Shown here: positions 41,155 through 49,845 of the stretch, in pieces | How positions within the stretch are numbered: the first letter of the stretch is position 1 | Layout of the letters: every line of letters starts with the position of its first letter | Source: JAFLCL01 sp964502175 | GTDB lineage: Bacteria; Myxococcota_A; Polyangia; Polyangiales; Sandaracinaceae | Direction of reading: 5' to 3' | DNA: 64,000 nucleotides | NCBI GenBank assembly: GCA_964502175.1 | Contig: CAZCVE010000017.1 | Coordinates: forward strand, 62,001-126,000 | Notes under the pieces: model-generated | Databases searched by the model: none | Seen by the model: the letters and a program-made list of their open reading frames with translations, nothing else | What the model was told of the DNA's origin: nothing | Translations under genes and position numbers: made by a program

Positions 41155-44100
41155 TCAGGGGTGAGCGCTGCCGTGCGCGCGCGTCGAGGTGTCTCGACCG
41201 CGCTCCTTGCGCCTCGTCTCGAAGAGACCGAGCGCCCACACGGGGAAATAACGGCGGTAGAGGACGTAATCGAGCAGCGCAGAGTGGAAGAAGAGGCCTT
41301 CCGGATCCTGGCGCGGGAACGTGCCGTCGGCCGACTGCGCCCCTGCGAGGAACGCCGCTGCGCGCTCCACGCAAGCGAAGTCCGGATCTTCGGCCTCGAG
41401 CAGGGCAGTCATCGCCCAAGCGGTCTGGACGTACTGACTCTCGGTGTGCTCGACGTAGCGATGCTCGGAGATCGAGGTCCAGTGCTCGCCCCAGCCGCCG
41501 TCCGGCTTCTGGCGTGCACGGAGGAACGCCGTGGCCCTGCGGATGGCCGGATCGTGCGGCGGAACGCCGGCCGCGAGGAGCCCGCGGATTCCGAACATCG
41601 TCCCGTAGATGTGGAGGATTCCCCAGACTCCCACCCACGAGCCGTCGCTCTTCTGCTGCTCACGGAGGCAGTGCGCGGCGCGGCGGATCGCGCGCTCGAT
41701 CTCGTGCGGAAGGATCGACGGGTGGTGGCGACGAACGTCCGCGAGCGCCGCGATGCACGACGCCGTGCACTCGACGTACGACTTCTCGGTCATCGAGTCG
41801 CCGAACATCTCGGCCGGGTTCATCCACTCGAGCGGGAGATCGACGCGTCGCGCCTCGTAGCTGCCGAAGCCGCCATCGGAGCTCTGCGTGCGGAGGATGA
41901 ACTGCACGGCGCGCGTGACCTCGTCACGGCTCATGCGCGCGCCGCCCGAGGCGGCACCCAGCGAGAGCCGCCCGAGCACGGCCTCGGCGGTGCAGTCGCT
42001 CACGGGCCAGCCGTGCCAGATCCCTGCGAAGCACCAGCCGCCGCGTGGATCGAGCCGGAAGTGCTCGGCCTCGCGGCCCGTCGCCTCGGTGACCTGTTGG
42101 CTCGCGAGGAACGCATCGGCGCGCACGATCGCGTCGCCCGCGACCTCGCCGAGCTGTGGATGCATCGCGAGGTGCGGACGCGCGGCCGAAATCGCTTGGA
42201 GCGCGAACGCCGTGTCCCACGACGCGCTGCGGGCGCCGGCGACGCGGAGGCCGTTCTCGTCGTCCTCCCAGATCCAGCCCTCGAACGCTGCGAGCGCGCG
42301 ATGCACGTCGGGGTCGCTCGAGTCGGCCTCGTGCAGCGCGACCATGCCGAGGAGACCGCTGACGGGCGAGATGCACGTGTGGTGCGTGCTGCGCATCTCG
42401 TAGCGGATCTGATCGCGGAGCTCCGAGAGCAACCGCTGTCGCGGACCCGGCTCGTGCGCGCCCTTGCGCACGAACGCGCGCTCGAAGAGCTTCGAGGCGC
42501 GGAAGACGAGCTTCAGTGCGGCGCTCGGCGGCGTCCACAGGTCATCGGCGCGGAGGCGCTCCCGCGCGCCCGCGAAGTCCACGTTCTCGAAGCCGCCGGG
42601 GAAGAGCTCTTGTCGGAGATCGTGGATGCGCCCCGTGAGCGGGCCGACGAAGCGCTCGCCGTAGAGCGTCGCCATCGCGAGGTAGATGTTCCGCGTGTGG
42701 CAGTAGTAGCGAGACGGATGGATCGGCGCCGACGTCGGGAGACTCCACGCCTCCGGCAACACCGGATTGACACCCTCCCAGCGCCAGAGGCCGACGACCG
42801 CGAGCCAGAGCTTTCCCCAGGACGGGATCGCGAGGACGCCGCCCTCGCGCTCGAACATGCGGCGCGCGGGCGCGAGCAAGGGATCGCTCGCGTCCACTCC
42901 GAGCAGCCGCGCGGCGACGTACACGAGCGTCGTGACGAAGAGATAGGGCTCCGAGAGCGGATGAAGACCCCACGTGCCCTGCGCGTCGCGCGTCTTCTCG
43001 AACTGGAGGATCAGGCGACGTCGTCGCGTCTCGTCGATGGGCTGTCCGAGCACGTGCATCGCGAGCACGTACTGCGCAGGCAGCATGGCGCACCACACGA
43101 CCTCACCCTCGAACGAGCCGTCTTCGTCTTGCTCGTCCGCGAGCGCTGCAAAGGCCCGCTCGAGCGCCGCGGCCGGTGTGATCTTCGACACGGGCGGACG
43201 AGCGCCGACGCTGGCGAGACCCACGACCTCCGCGCCTGCGCGCGAAGCACGGAGCGCGGCGCCGTACTGCTCTTCGGCAGTGCGAGGGCCCTTGTGCGTG
43301 GAGGGAACGACCGACGTGAGTCGCATCGTCCCGCCGAGCAGCCACCCGAGACGACCGCCGATGTCCGTGACGAGCGCCGAGGTCTCTTTCACGCGACCCG
43401 TGCGCGCGCCCCAGAGACCGAGGTCGCGTCCGCCTCGGAGCATCATCGACGCGAACGAGCGGGAGAAGGCCAGTCGGCTGCGGTTGTGTCCCGACACGAG
43501 CGCCATCATGCGGAGACGCTCGTCGGGATTGTCACGCAGCATGCGGAAGATGGCATTGCGGATCGCCGTGGTGGACTGCGCCTGATCGGCGAGCACCTCG
43601 TAGAGCGCGATCGCGATCATCTCGGGAACGCGCGACTCGCTGCGTCGTCGGTCCGCGTACTCGGAGAGCGTGGAGCTCGCCGCGAGGTCTTCCACGTCCC
43701 GCAGCGCGAGCACGAGGCCGAGCGACGTGATCGGATGCTGGAGACCGAGCGCGTCGCCCACGAGCGCGAGGCGTCCGCCCGTCATCGCACCGCCGCTGCC
43801 GAAACCCTGACGCGGCCTGACTGCGTTGTACGCCCACTCGACGCCCGGTCCGCGCAGCGCCTCGCCGAACGCCGCGCGCAGCGAGCGCGGGATCATCGAG
43901 CGATAGGCCTCTTCGAGGACGACGGCACGCTCTGCACTCCCCTTCTGGGATGCCCCGGTCTCGCGCGGGAGGGCCAGAGACAGCGGCACGTCGCAGAGCA
44001 CGCGGATCTCGCTCGGCGACAGACGGTGGAGGACGACCGGCCCGGGTCCGCCCGTGACGATGTGCTGGAAGCCCTCGAAGGGCAGCTCGCCCGCGTCGCG

Positions 44101-44664
44101 GAGGACGAGCCCGAGCAGACGCGAGCACGGCGGACTGCCCACGTAGAGCGGCTCGTCCTCGGAGTACGGCGCTCCGCTCCTGCCCGTGGCGCCGATGATC
44201 AGCTCGCCGCGCGCAGACTCGATCTCGATGCGTCCCGAGCCGAGACGCCGCGAGTAGGAGACGCTCGGTCCCTCGATGCGCGTGGCGCGCGCCCACGGAA
44301 CGTACGTGACGTTCGACGCGCGCGACGCTTGCTCGCGCAGCGTCTCCACGAGCACGTCGTGCTGACACGCCATGCCCTGCGATCCCGTCGCATAAGGCAC
44401 CACGATGGGATCGCTGCCATCGTCCGGATGGAACGCCCAGCCGCGCCCCGTCGGGAACGGACGCGGAGGGAGCAGATCCACGCCGAGCCGCTCGAGCACC
44501 TCGAGCGCGCTCGGGTGGAGCCACTCGGCGCCGAGTCGATCGTGTCGGCGCGGATCGGCCTCGAGGAGGAGGACGCTGCGCCCCTGCCGCGAGAACGTCA
44601 GCGCGGCGGCGCAGCCCGTCGGGCCGGCGCCGAGCACGATGACGTCGTGTCGAGTCTGGGGCAT
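41155..44664 (-). CDS. Squalene epoxidase-like / oxidosqualene cyclase fusion
   Basis: 1169 aa. The N-terminal FAD domain (to about 430) has GAGPTG (12-17), GAEWLHPSALEVL and GDALGLQHPITSLGLVLALRD (about 298), as in squalene epoxidases. The C-terminal 680 residues are a complete oxidosqualene cyclase with QW-type repeats (GSWVGVWG, DGGWGEHW) and the catalytic VSDCTAE (Asp890), the mark of oxidosqualene rather than squalene cyclases (DxDD). Residues near the active site mix features: His884 as in cycloartenol synthase, Val888 as in lanosterol synthase, and no Tyr or Thr in the GARSASWDT segment (by-eye alignment). One chain could both epoxidise squalene and cyclise the product to a sterol skeleton. 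It starts 16 bp after the reductase gene. Confidence 0.92.
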   Translation of the reverse strand: MPQTRHDVIVLGAGPTGCAAALTFSRQGRSVLLLEADPRRHDRLGAEWLHPSALEVLERLGVDLLPPRPFPTGRGWAFHPDDGSDPIVVPYATGSQGMACQHDVLVETLREQASRASNVTYVPWARATRIEGPSVSYSRRLGSGRIEIESARGELIIGATGRSGAPYSEDEPLYVGSPPCSRLLGLVLRDAGELPFEGFQHIVTGGPGPVVLHRLSPSEIRVLCDVPLSLALPRETGASQKGSAERAVVLEEAYRSMIPRSLRAAFGEALRGPGVEWAYNAVRPRQGFGSGGAMTGGRLALVGDALGLQHPITSLGLVLALRDVEDLAASSTLSEYADRRRSESRVPEMIAIALYEVLADQAQSTTAIRNAIFRMLRDNPDERLRMMALVSGHNRSRLAFSRSFASMMLRGGRDLGLWGARTGRVKETSALVTDIGGRLGWLLGGTMRLTSVVPSTHKGPRTAEEQYGAALRASRAGAEVVGLASVGARPPVSKITPAAALERAFAALADEQDEDGSFEGEVVWCAMLPAQYVLAMHVLGQPIDETRRRRLILQFEKTRDAQGTWGLHPLSEPYLFVTTLVYVAARLLGVDASDPLLAPARRMFEREGGVLAIPSWGKLWLAVVGLWRWEGVNPVLPEAWSLPTSAPIHPSRYYCHTRNIYLAMATLYGERFVGPLTGRIHDLRQELFPGGFENVDFAGARERLRADDLWTPPSAALKLVFRASKLFERAFVRKGAHEPGPRQRLLSELRDQIRYEMRSTHHTCISPVSGLLGMVALHEADSSDPDVHRALAAFEGWIWEDDENGLRVAGARSASWDTAFALQAISAARPHLAMHPQLGEVAGDAIVRADAFLASQQVTEATGREAEHFRLDPRGGWCFAGIWHGWPVSDCTAEAVLGRLSLGAASGGARMSRDEVTRAVQFILRTQSSDGGFGSYEARRVDLPLEWMNPAEMFGDSMTEKSYVECTASCIAALADVRRHHPSILPHEIERAIRRAAHCLREQQKSDGSWVGVWGILHIYGTMFGIRGLLAAGVPPHDPAIRRATAFLRARQKPDGGWGEHWTSISEHRYVEHTESQYVQTAWAMTALLEAEDPDFACVERAAAFLAGAQSADGTFPRQDPEGLFFHSALLDYVLYRRYFPVWALGLFETRRKERGRDTSTRAHGSAHP

Positions 44665-44680
44665 GGCACCGGCGAGACGG

Positions 44681-45808
44681 TCAGAGAGACGCGAGGATTC
44701 GCGCGGCCGTGGACTTCACGGCGGGGACCTGACTGGCCTGCACGACCCAGTCGAGAGCGTCCGTGCGCGCCACGCGTCGGAACACGCCACCCGCCCAGAA
44801 CGAGAGGAGGAACTGCGACTTGCAGCGACGCTCGTACTCGGAGAACGCCTGGCTCTCGTTGCGACGCCCGCTGAGGATGTCCGAGATGGCGCCCGCGCCG
44901 AGCATGCCGGACTTCATCGCCTGGTAGATGCCCTCGGCCGTCGCCGGATGGGTCATGAGACCAGACTCGCCGATCACCATGCGACCCGGCGCGGTGAGCT
45001 TCTCGATCGCGTACGACCACACCACGGGGTGGCCCTTCCACGCGCCGACCTGCGTCGCGTTCGCGAGGCGCTCCTTGTAGTGCTTGTCGAGGAAGCGCTG
45101 GAAGAGCTCGCGCGCGTTCTGCTTGCCGTCGCGCTCTTCGTACGTGATGCCGATGTTCACGCGACGCTCGTTCTCGGGGAAGAGCCAGCCGTAGTAGGGC
45201 TCGATCGCTCCGTCGAAGACCATCTCGAGGTGGTTCGCGCGGAACGGAACGTCGTCCCACCAGCCCATGATCGCCTGGATGATGCGGCGCGGGCGCTGCT
45301 CGGGAAGGCCCACGCGGCAGTGCGAGCCTCCGGCGATGAGCACGTACTTCGCGCGGATCTTCTGGCCATCGGTCGACTGGATGCCGACGACCCGCTCACC
45401 CTCCTTGATGACCTCGTTGCAGTTGAAGTTCGGGATGAACTTCACGCCACGAGAGAGCGCCTTCTTGAGGAGGAGGTGATCGAGGATGCGGCGCTGACAG
45501 ACGACGGCGGCAGCCTGCTCGCCAGCCGACTGCCAGCTCTCGCGATCACCACGCGTGACGAGACGCATGCCGTGGATCGGATAGCTCTGCGCCTTGACGT
45601 CTTCCCAGACGCCGAGCTCCTTCAGCGTCTCGATGCCCCGCGGCGAGAGACCGCTGCCGCAGGTCTTGTCGCGCGGGAAGTCGTGACGGTCGACCAGCAC
45701 GACATCGCGCACGCCGAGCAGGCCGAGCTGCGCGGCGGCGGCGGTACCCGCGGGGCCTGCGCCCAGGATGACGACGTTGGCCTCTCGCTCGTTGTTCTCG
45801 CTCGTCAT
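44681..45808 (-). CDS. Geranylgeranyl-reductase-family flavoprotein
   Basis: 375 aa. FAD site GAGPAGTAAAA near residue 14, conserved CGSGLSPRG (this Cys and Gly-rich turn is typical of the GGR family), PYYGWLFP substrate-side motif and GESGLMTHPATAEGIYQAM. Family members reduce isolated prenyl double bonds or act as monooxygenases. In this operon it could reduce a sterol or side-chain double bond (Delta14 or Delta24), a step for which no classical enzyme is present; that is inference. ATG 45808 is separated from the Rieske gene stop by one base and has GGGAGG upstream, so translation is coupled. Confidence 0.85.
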   Translation of the reverse strand: MTSENNEREANVVILGAGPAGTAAAAQLGLLGVRDVVLVDRHDFPRDKTCGSGLSPRGIETLKELGVWEDVKAQSYPIHGMRLVTRGDRESWQSAGEQAAAVVCQRRILDHLLLKKALSRGVKFIPNFNCNEVIKEGERVVGIQSTDGQKIRAKYVLIAGGSHCRVGLPEQRPRRIIQAIMGWWDDVPFRANHLEMVFDGAIEPYYGWLFPENERRVNIGITYEERDGKQNARELFQRFLDKHYKERLANATQVGAWKGHPVVWSYAIEKLTAPGRMVIGESGLMTHPATAEGIYQAMKSGMLGAGAISDILSGRRNESQAFSEYERRCKSQFLLSFWAGGVFRRVARTDALDWVVQASQVPAVKSTAARILASL

Positions 45809-45809
45809 G

Positions 45810-47039
45810 TCACTCGCCTCCCACGGCCGCGTCGGCAGCGCGCGCCGACGCATCACTCTCTTCGAGCCTCTGCTTGCGCAGGAGGCGTGCTCGCTCTTTT
45901 TCCTCGCGGCGCGATCGCTCACGCGCGAGGTGCTCGTCCCACTTGCGCACCGTGAGCGCCTGGAACGCGTTGACCGCCGGGTTCATCTCCGCGACGGGAG
46001 CATCCCAGTGCGCCTCGTAGCCCTCCTGCTCGGCCTCGACGGCGACGCCGTCCTCCGAGAGCAGCGGACGCACGAGGAGTCGGTTCGAGAGGTGGAGGAA
46101 CGGCCGCATCATGCGGCGCGGGATCTTCACCTTGGTGAACGGCACGACGAAGCTGTCGAAGTAGAAGAGGAAGAACGTGCGCGTCGTTCGCTCGTCGATC
46201 GGGAGCACGAAGCACCAGTGCTTGATCTTCTCGTCGGTGTTCGACCACTGGTACGGGTACTCGTAGCCGAGCTTCATCGAGTTCGTGTCGACGTGCGCGC
46301 GGTCCACGAAGAGACCGGAGATCTTTCCGCCACCGACCTTGGTGTCGTACTCGACGTGCACGGTGTCGCCGACGGTCTCGAGGCGCGTCAGGCGCGCGTC
46401 GGTGAACGGCTTGTACTTGCGGTGCAGGAACTCGTGGGTGAAGTCCGACACGTTGTCGATGATCATCGAGTGGTGGGCGTTCCACACGAAGTCGACGGGC
46501 ACGCACTCCCACGCTCGCGAGCCCTCGAGCTCCGGAATCTCGGGCATCGGCGTGGCGTCGGCGCGTGACGCGTCACCGAAGAACAGCCACACCAGGCCAT
46601 AACGCACGCGCAGCGGATACGTCTCGAGCTTGCAGGCAGGCGCCTTCTTGCCGAACGTCTCGTGCGGCACGGCCGCGAGCTCTCCGCAGCCGTTGAACTG
46701 CCACCCATGGTAGGCGCAGACGAGCTTGTCCTTCTGGACCATGCCCTTGCTGAGCTTGAGCTGGCGGTGCGCACAGCGGTTCTCGACGGCGTGGAGACGT
46801 CCCTCGTCGTCGCGGAACACGGCGACCGACTCGCGCCAGAACACGACCTCGACGACCTGCCCCTCGGCGATCGCGCTGTCGTGCTCGACGGGATACCAGT
46901 AGTTGGGGTCGAGGCCCGCGGCGCGGACCTTCTGTCGACGGTTCGTGGCCTCGAGAAAGCCCGGCGCAGTCGCCTTCTCTTCGGTTCCGTCGCTCACGAG
47001 GCGAGTGCGCTTGCTCCCGATGGTTTGGCTGGTTCCCAT
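45810..47039 (-). CDS. Rieske non-heme iron oxygenase, SdmA-like sterol C-4 demethylase candidate
   Basis: 409 aa. The Rieske 2Fe-2S motif is CAH...CAYHGW (about residues 86-110). The mononuclear iron site is NVSDFTHEFLH (Asp, His, His; about 194-204). In Methylococcus capsulatus a Rieske oxygenase (SdmA) with an NAD(P)-dependent reductase (SdmB) removes a C-4 methyl of sterols. Here a 3beta-HSD-type domain sits in the preceding gene, so the same two-part step is likely. ATG 47039 has an excellent ribosome site (GGAGG, 5 bases away), 11 bp after the HMG-CoA reductase fusion stop. Confidence 0.88.
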   Translation of the reverse strand: MGTSQTIGSKRTRLVSDGTEEKATAPGFLEATNRRQKVRAAGLDPNYWYPVEHDSAIAEGQVVEVVFWRESVAVFRDDEGRLHAVENRCAHRQLKLSKGMVQKDKLVCAYHGWQFNGCGELAAVPHETFGKKAPACKLETYPLRVRYGLVWLFFGDASRADATPMPEIPELEGSRAWECVPVDFVWNAHHSMIIDNVSDFTHEFLHRKYKPFTDARLTRLETVGDTVHVEYDTKVGGGKISGLFVDRAHVDTNSMKLGYEYPYQWSNTDEKIKHWCFVLPIDERTTRTFFLFYFDSFVVPFTKVKIPRRMMRPFLHLSNRLLVRPLLSEDGVAVEAEQEGYEAHWDAPVAEMNPAVNAFQALTVRKWDEHLARERSRREEKERARLLRKQRLEESDASARAADAAVGGE

Positions 47040-47050
47040 GGCAGCCTCCG

Positions 47051-49687
47051 TCAGGCGGTCTCGGCGGCGCGGGCGTCGCCATGGGTGTTGGGGCGGGTCG
47101 CTTCGACCCGCGGCTCGGCCGGATCGACCATGCCGGCGCGCACGGGCACGAGGCCACGTCGCGCGAAGTCCGCGTACGCCTCGTGGACGGCGCGACGGAT
47201 CGACGTCGGCTCGTAGCCGAGCTCTGCGCGTGCCTTGCTGATGTCCGCGTGGCGCTGCATGCGGAGGATGCGCACGGCGCCGGGTGTGAAGCGTTGGGGG
47301 ACGCCGGGCGCGAAGTTGTCGAGCACGAAGCTCGAGACCTTGGCCACGCCCGCCATCATCGAGGGGCTGAGCTTGATGCGCGGGCGGCGACGACCGGTGA
47401 CCTCTTCGAAGATGTCCATGATGTCGTCCATCGCGAGGAACTGCGACGAGATGACGTACTTCTGACCACTCCGGCCGCGGCGCATCGCGAGCACGTGGCC
47501 CTCGCAGATGTCCTTGGCCGCCACGAAGTCGAAGCCACCGGGGATGTACGCGGGGACCTTGCCGTGCGCGAAGTCCACGAGGGTGAAGCCCATGCGAGAG
47601 GGCTTGTGATCGTTCGGCCCGAGGATGGCGCACGACGTCGCGACGACGACGTCCAGGCCCTCGAGCGCGGCCTTCCAGCACTCGAGCTCGACGAGCGCCT
47701 TCGTCTGTCCATAAGGCAGCACGCCGCCGAACGGATAGTGCGTCATCGTCTCGTTGCCGGGGCGCTGTACGTCGTCGAGGTCGTAGCCGACCGCGCTGAA
47801 GCTACCCGTGACGACGACGCGCTCGACGCCGTGGTGGAGCGCGGCGCGGAGGACGTGCTGCGTGCCGAGGACGTTCGACTCCCAGATCGTGCGCTCGAGC
47901 GCGGGAGTCGGCTCGAGCGTCGAGACGTGGGCGGCCACGTGGTAGGCAGTCGCACAGCCCTTGATCGCGCGACCCACGAAGTCGAGATCACGGAGATCGC
48001 CGTACACGCGCTCGACGTCGAGTCCGTCGACAGCGGCGTTGTTGCTCTCTCGTCGCAGGATGACGCGGACGTCCTGACCGTCGGCGAGCAAGCGTCGAAC
48101 GAGGTTGGCGCCGAGGTGTCCGCTCGCGCCGGTGACGAGCACCTTGCCGCGGAACGTGCGCTCGGGGTTCGGGCCGTCGCCCGTGCGCGCAGCCTGGAGG
48201 GGGCGAATGACGTCGTCGGACATGCGGATCCTCGTGACCTGTTCGGAGCGTTCGGAGGCGGGGCGGAACGTCGGCGGGAGGGGCGGACGCGCGGGGCGCG
48301 GCGCGCGCGGCTCGGCCGACGCGAGTGGCGACAGCTCTCGCACCGCGCGGAGCTTGGGAGTGCGACCGTCCGCGGTGCGGCCGGAGGCGGCACGCAGCGC
48401 AGCGAGCGCGCGCTTGGCCGCGTCGAGGTGAACGTCGCCCGCGTCCGCGATCACGCGCGCGACCTCGGCGACCTCCGCGGCAGCCGCGCCCGCCTCGACT
48501 GCGACGTTGCGCGCGTGGAGGCGCATGTGACCGCTCTGGATGCCTTCGCCCGAGAGCGCGCGCAGCGCTCCGAGGTTCTGCGCGAGACCGACCGACGCGA
48601 CGACACAAGCCATCTCGCGGGCAGACTCGACACGACAGATGCGTCGGTTGATCTGCACGACCGGATGGACCTTCACGATGCCGCCGACCGTTCCCACGGC
48701 CATCGGCAGCGTGAGACGACCGACGAGGTGGTCGTTCTCGACGCGCCAATGGGCCATGGCCGTGTAGCGACCGCCTCGTGCCGCATAGGCATGCGCGCCA
48801 GCCTCGATCGCGCGGAAGTCCTGCCCGAGGGCCAGGAGCACCGCGTCGATGCCATTCATGATGCCTTTGTTGTGCGTGGCCGCGCGGTAGGGATCGCGCT
48901 CCGCGAACACGCTGGCCTCTTCGATGCGCCGCGCGAGGCTCTCACCGCTCTTGCCGCCCTGCGCCTTGTCGACGAGGTGGGCAAAGGGGACGCGCCCCTC
49001 GACCGTCACGAGGCGACGGTCGGTGAGGTTCGAGAGGATGCGCAGGTTGACGCGGCCACCCGAGAGATCCGCGATGCGCGGCGCGAGGCGCTCACACATC
49101 GAGTTCACGGCGTTGGCGCCCATCGCGTCCCGCACGTCGACCACGACCTCGACGAGCAGCATGTCGCCGACCGGATCGTCTTCGTTCACGCGCGGGAGCG
49201 GTCGCACCTCGATCGCGCGCGCCCCGCCACCCGCCGCGACGAGCGCGTGGTGCTTCGAGTCCGCCAGCGCGAGCAGCTGAGGCGTGGCCTCGCGGATCGC
49301 ACGAACGGCGCTCTCGACGTCGGGGACGTCGAGCACCTGGATCTGTCCGACCACGAGCGGCTCGGTCGTGCGGCTCAGGACTCCGCCGCCAGCGCGGAGC
49401 ATCTTGGCCGCGTGGCTCGAGGCCGCGATGACCGAGGGCTCCTCGACGGCCATCGGCACGACGTAGTCGCGACCGTCGACGCGCATGTTCGCGCAGACAC
49501 CGAGCGGCATCCCCAGGATGCCCACGGCATTCTCGACCATCTGATCGGCCTGCGTGTCGCGGAGTCCGCGATCTCCCGCGAGGGGCGCGAGGTCTGCCGC
49601 GTCGAGGCCGAGAAGACTGGCGAGCTTCTCTCGACGGGCGCCGAGAGAGAGCTTGTAGAAACCGGAGAGCTCACTGGAATACGTCAT
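47051..49687 (-). CDS. Class II HMG-CoA reductase fused to 3beta-HSD/epimerase-type dehydrogenase
   Basis: 878 aa. Residues 1 to about 430 are a class II HMG-CoA reductase: ENAVGILGMPLGV, catalytic HNKGIMNGID (about 274) and GIQSGHMRLHARN (about 386). It makes mevalonate. After a Pro/Arg-rich linker (about 465-500) comes an extended SDR with VTGASGHLGANLVRRL (about 512), SFSAVGYD and catalytic YGQTK (about 659), close to sterol 3beta-dehydrogenase/decarboxylase and SdmB proteins. ATG 49687 gives MTYSSELSGFYKLS; open frame before it lacks homology. It is the first gene of the operon, so the first committed step and a late sterol step are made as one polypeptide. Confidence 0.9.
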   Translation of the reverse strand: MTYSSELSGFYKLSLGARREKLASLLGLDAADLAPLAGDRGLRDTQADQMVENAVGILGMPLGVCANMRVDGRDYVVPMAVEEPSVIAASSHAAKMLRAGGGVLSRTTEPLVVGQIQVLDVPDVESAVRAIREATPQLLALADSKHHALVAAGGGARAIEVRPLPRVNEDDPVGDMLLVEVVVDVRDAMGANAVNSMCERLAPRIADLSGGRVNLRILSNLTDRRLVTVEGRVPFAHLVDKAQGGKSGESLARRIEEASVFAERDPYRAATHNKGIMNGIDAVLLALGQDFRAIEAGAHAYAARGGRYTAMAHWRVENDHLVGRLTLPMAVGTVGGIVKVHPVVQINRRICRVESAREMACVVASVGLAQNLGALRALSGEGIQSGHMRLHARNVAVEAGAAAAEVAEVARVIADAGDVHLDAAKRALAALRAASGRTADGRTPKLRAVRELSPLASAEPRAPRPARPPLPPTFRPASERSEQVTRIRMSDDVIRPLQAARTGDGPNPERTFRGKVLVTGASGHLGANLVRRLLADGQDVRVILRRESNNAAVDGLDVERVYGDLRDLDFVGRAIKGCATAYHVAAHVSTLEPTPALERTIWESNVLGTQHVLRAALHHGVERVVVTGSFSAVGYDLDDVQRPGNETMTHYPFGGVLPYGQTKALVELECWKAALEGLDVVVATSCAILGPNDHKPSRMGFTLVDFAHGKVPAYIPGGFDFVAAKDICEGHVLAMRRGRSGQKYVISSQFLAMDDIMDIFEEVTGRRRPRIKLSPSMMAGVAKVSSFVLDNFAPGVPQRFTPGAVRILRMQRHADISKARAELGYEPTSIRRAVHEAYADFARRGLVPVRAGMVDPAEPRVEATRPNTHGDARAAETA

Positions 49688-49710
49688 AGGGGCCCGCCGA
49701 AAGGCCGGCG

Positions 49711-49739
49711 ATACTAGCGTCGCCACCCTGCCTGTCGAA
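49711..49739 (-). promoter_or_regulatory. Putative sigma70-type promoter of the sterol operon
   Basis: On the minus strand TTCGAC (49739-49734), a 17-bp spacer and TAGTAT (49716-49711) precede the first operon ATG (49687) by about 24 bp. Matches to -35/-10 consensus are partial, so this is a candidate only. It is the only promoter-like site I see in the 158-bp gap. Confidence 0.4.
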
Positions 49740-49845
49740 CGTTGCAATGGCCTCTTCGCGATTGAACTCCGAGACAACCGTTGCGCTCACAAACGAGCAC
49801 GTCGATCGCCTGCGAAAGACGCCACGAGGACGATGCTTGTTCGCG

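Noticed and set aside
37376..41164. A 1262-codon open frame on the plus strand opposite the squalene synthase fusion
   Set aside because: Arg/His/Glu-rich, no domain, exact antisense of a gene with clear motifs. Long antisense frames are expected at this GC content.
41155..43250. Cyclase as squalene-hopene cyclase
   Set aside because: It has DCTAE, not the DxDD motif of hopene cyclases, and is fused to an epoxidase-like domain.
41161..44874. A 1237-codon open frame opposite the cyclase fusion
   Set aside because: Same reason: an antisense shadow without recognisable folds.
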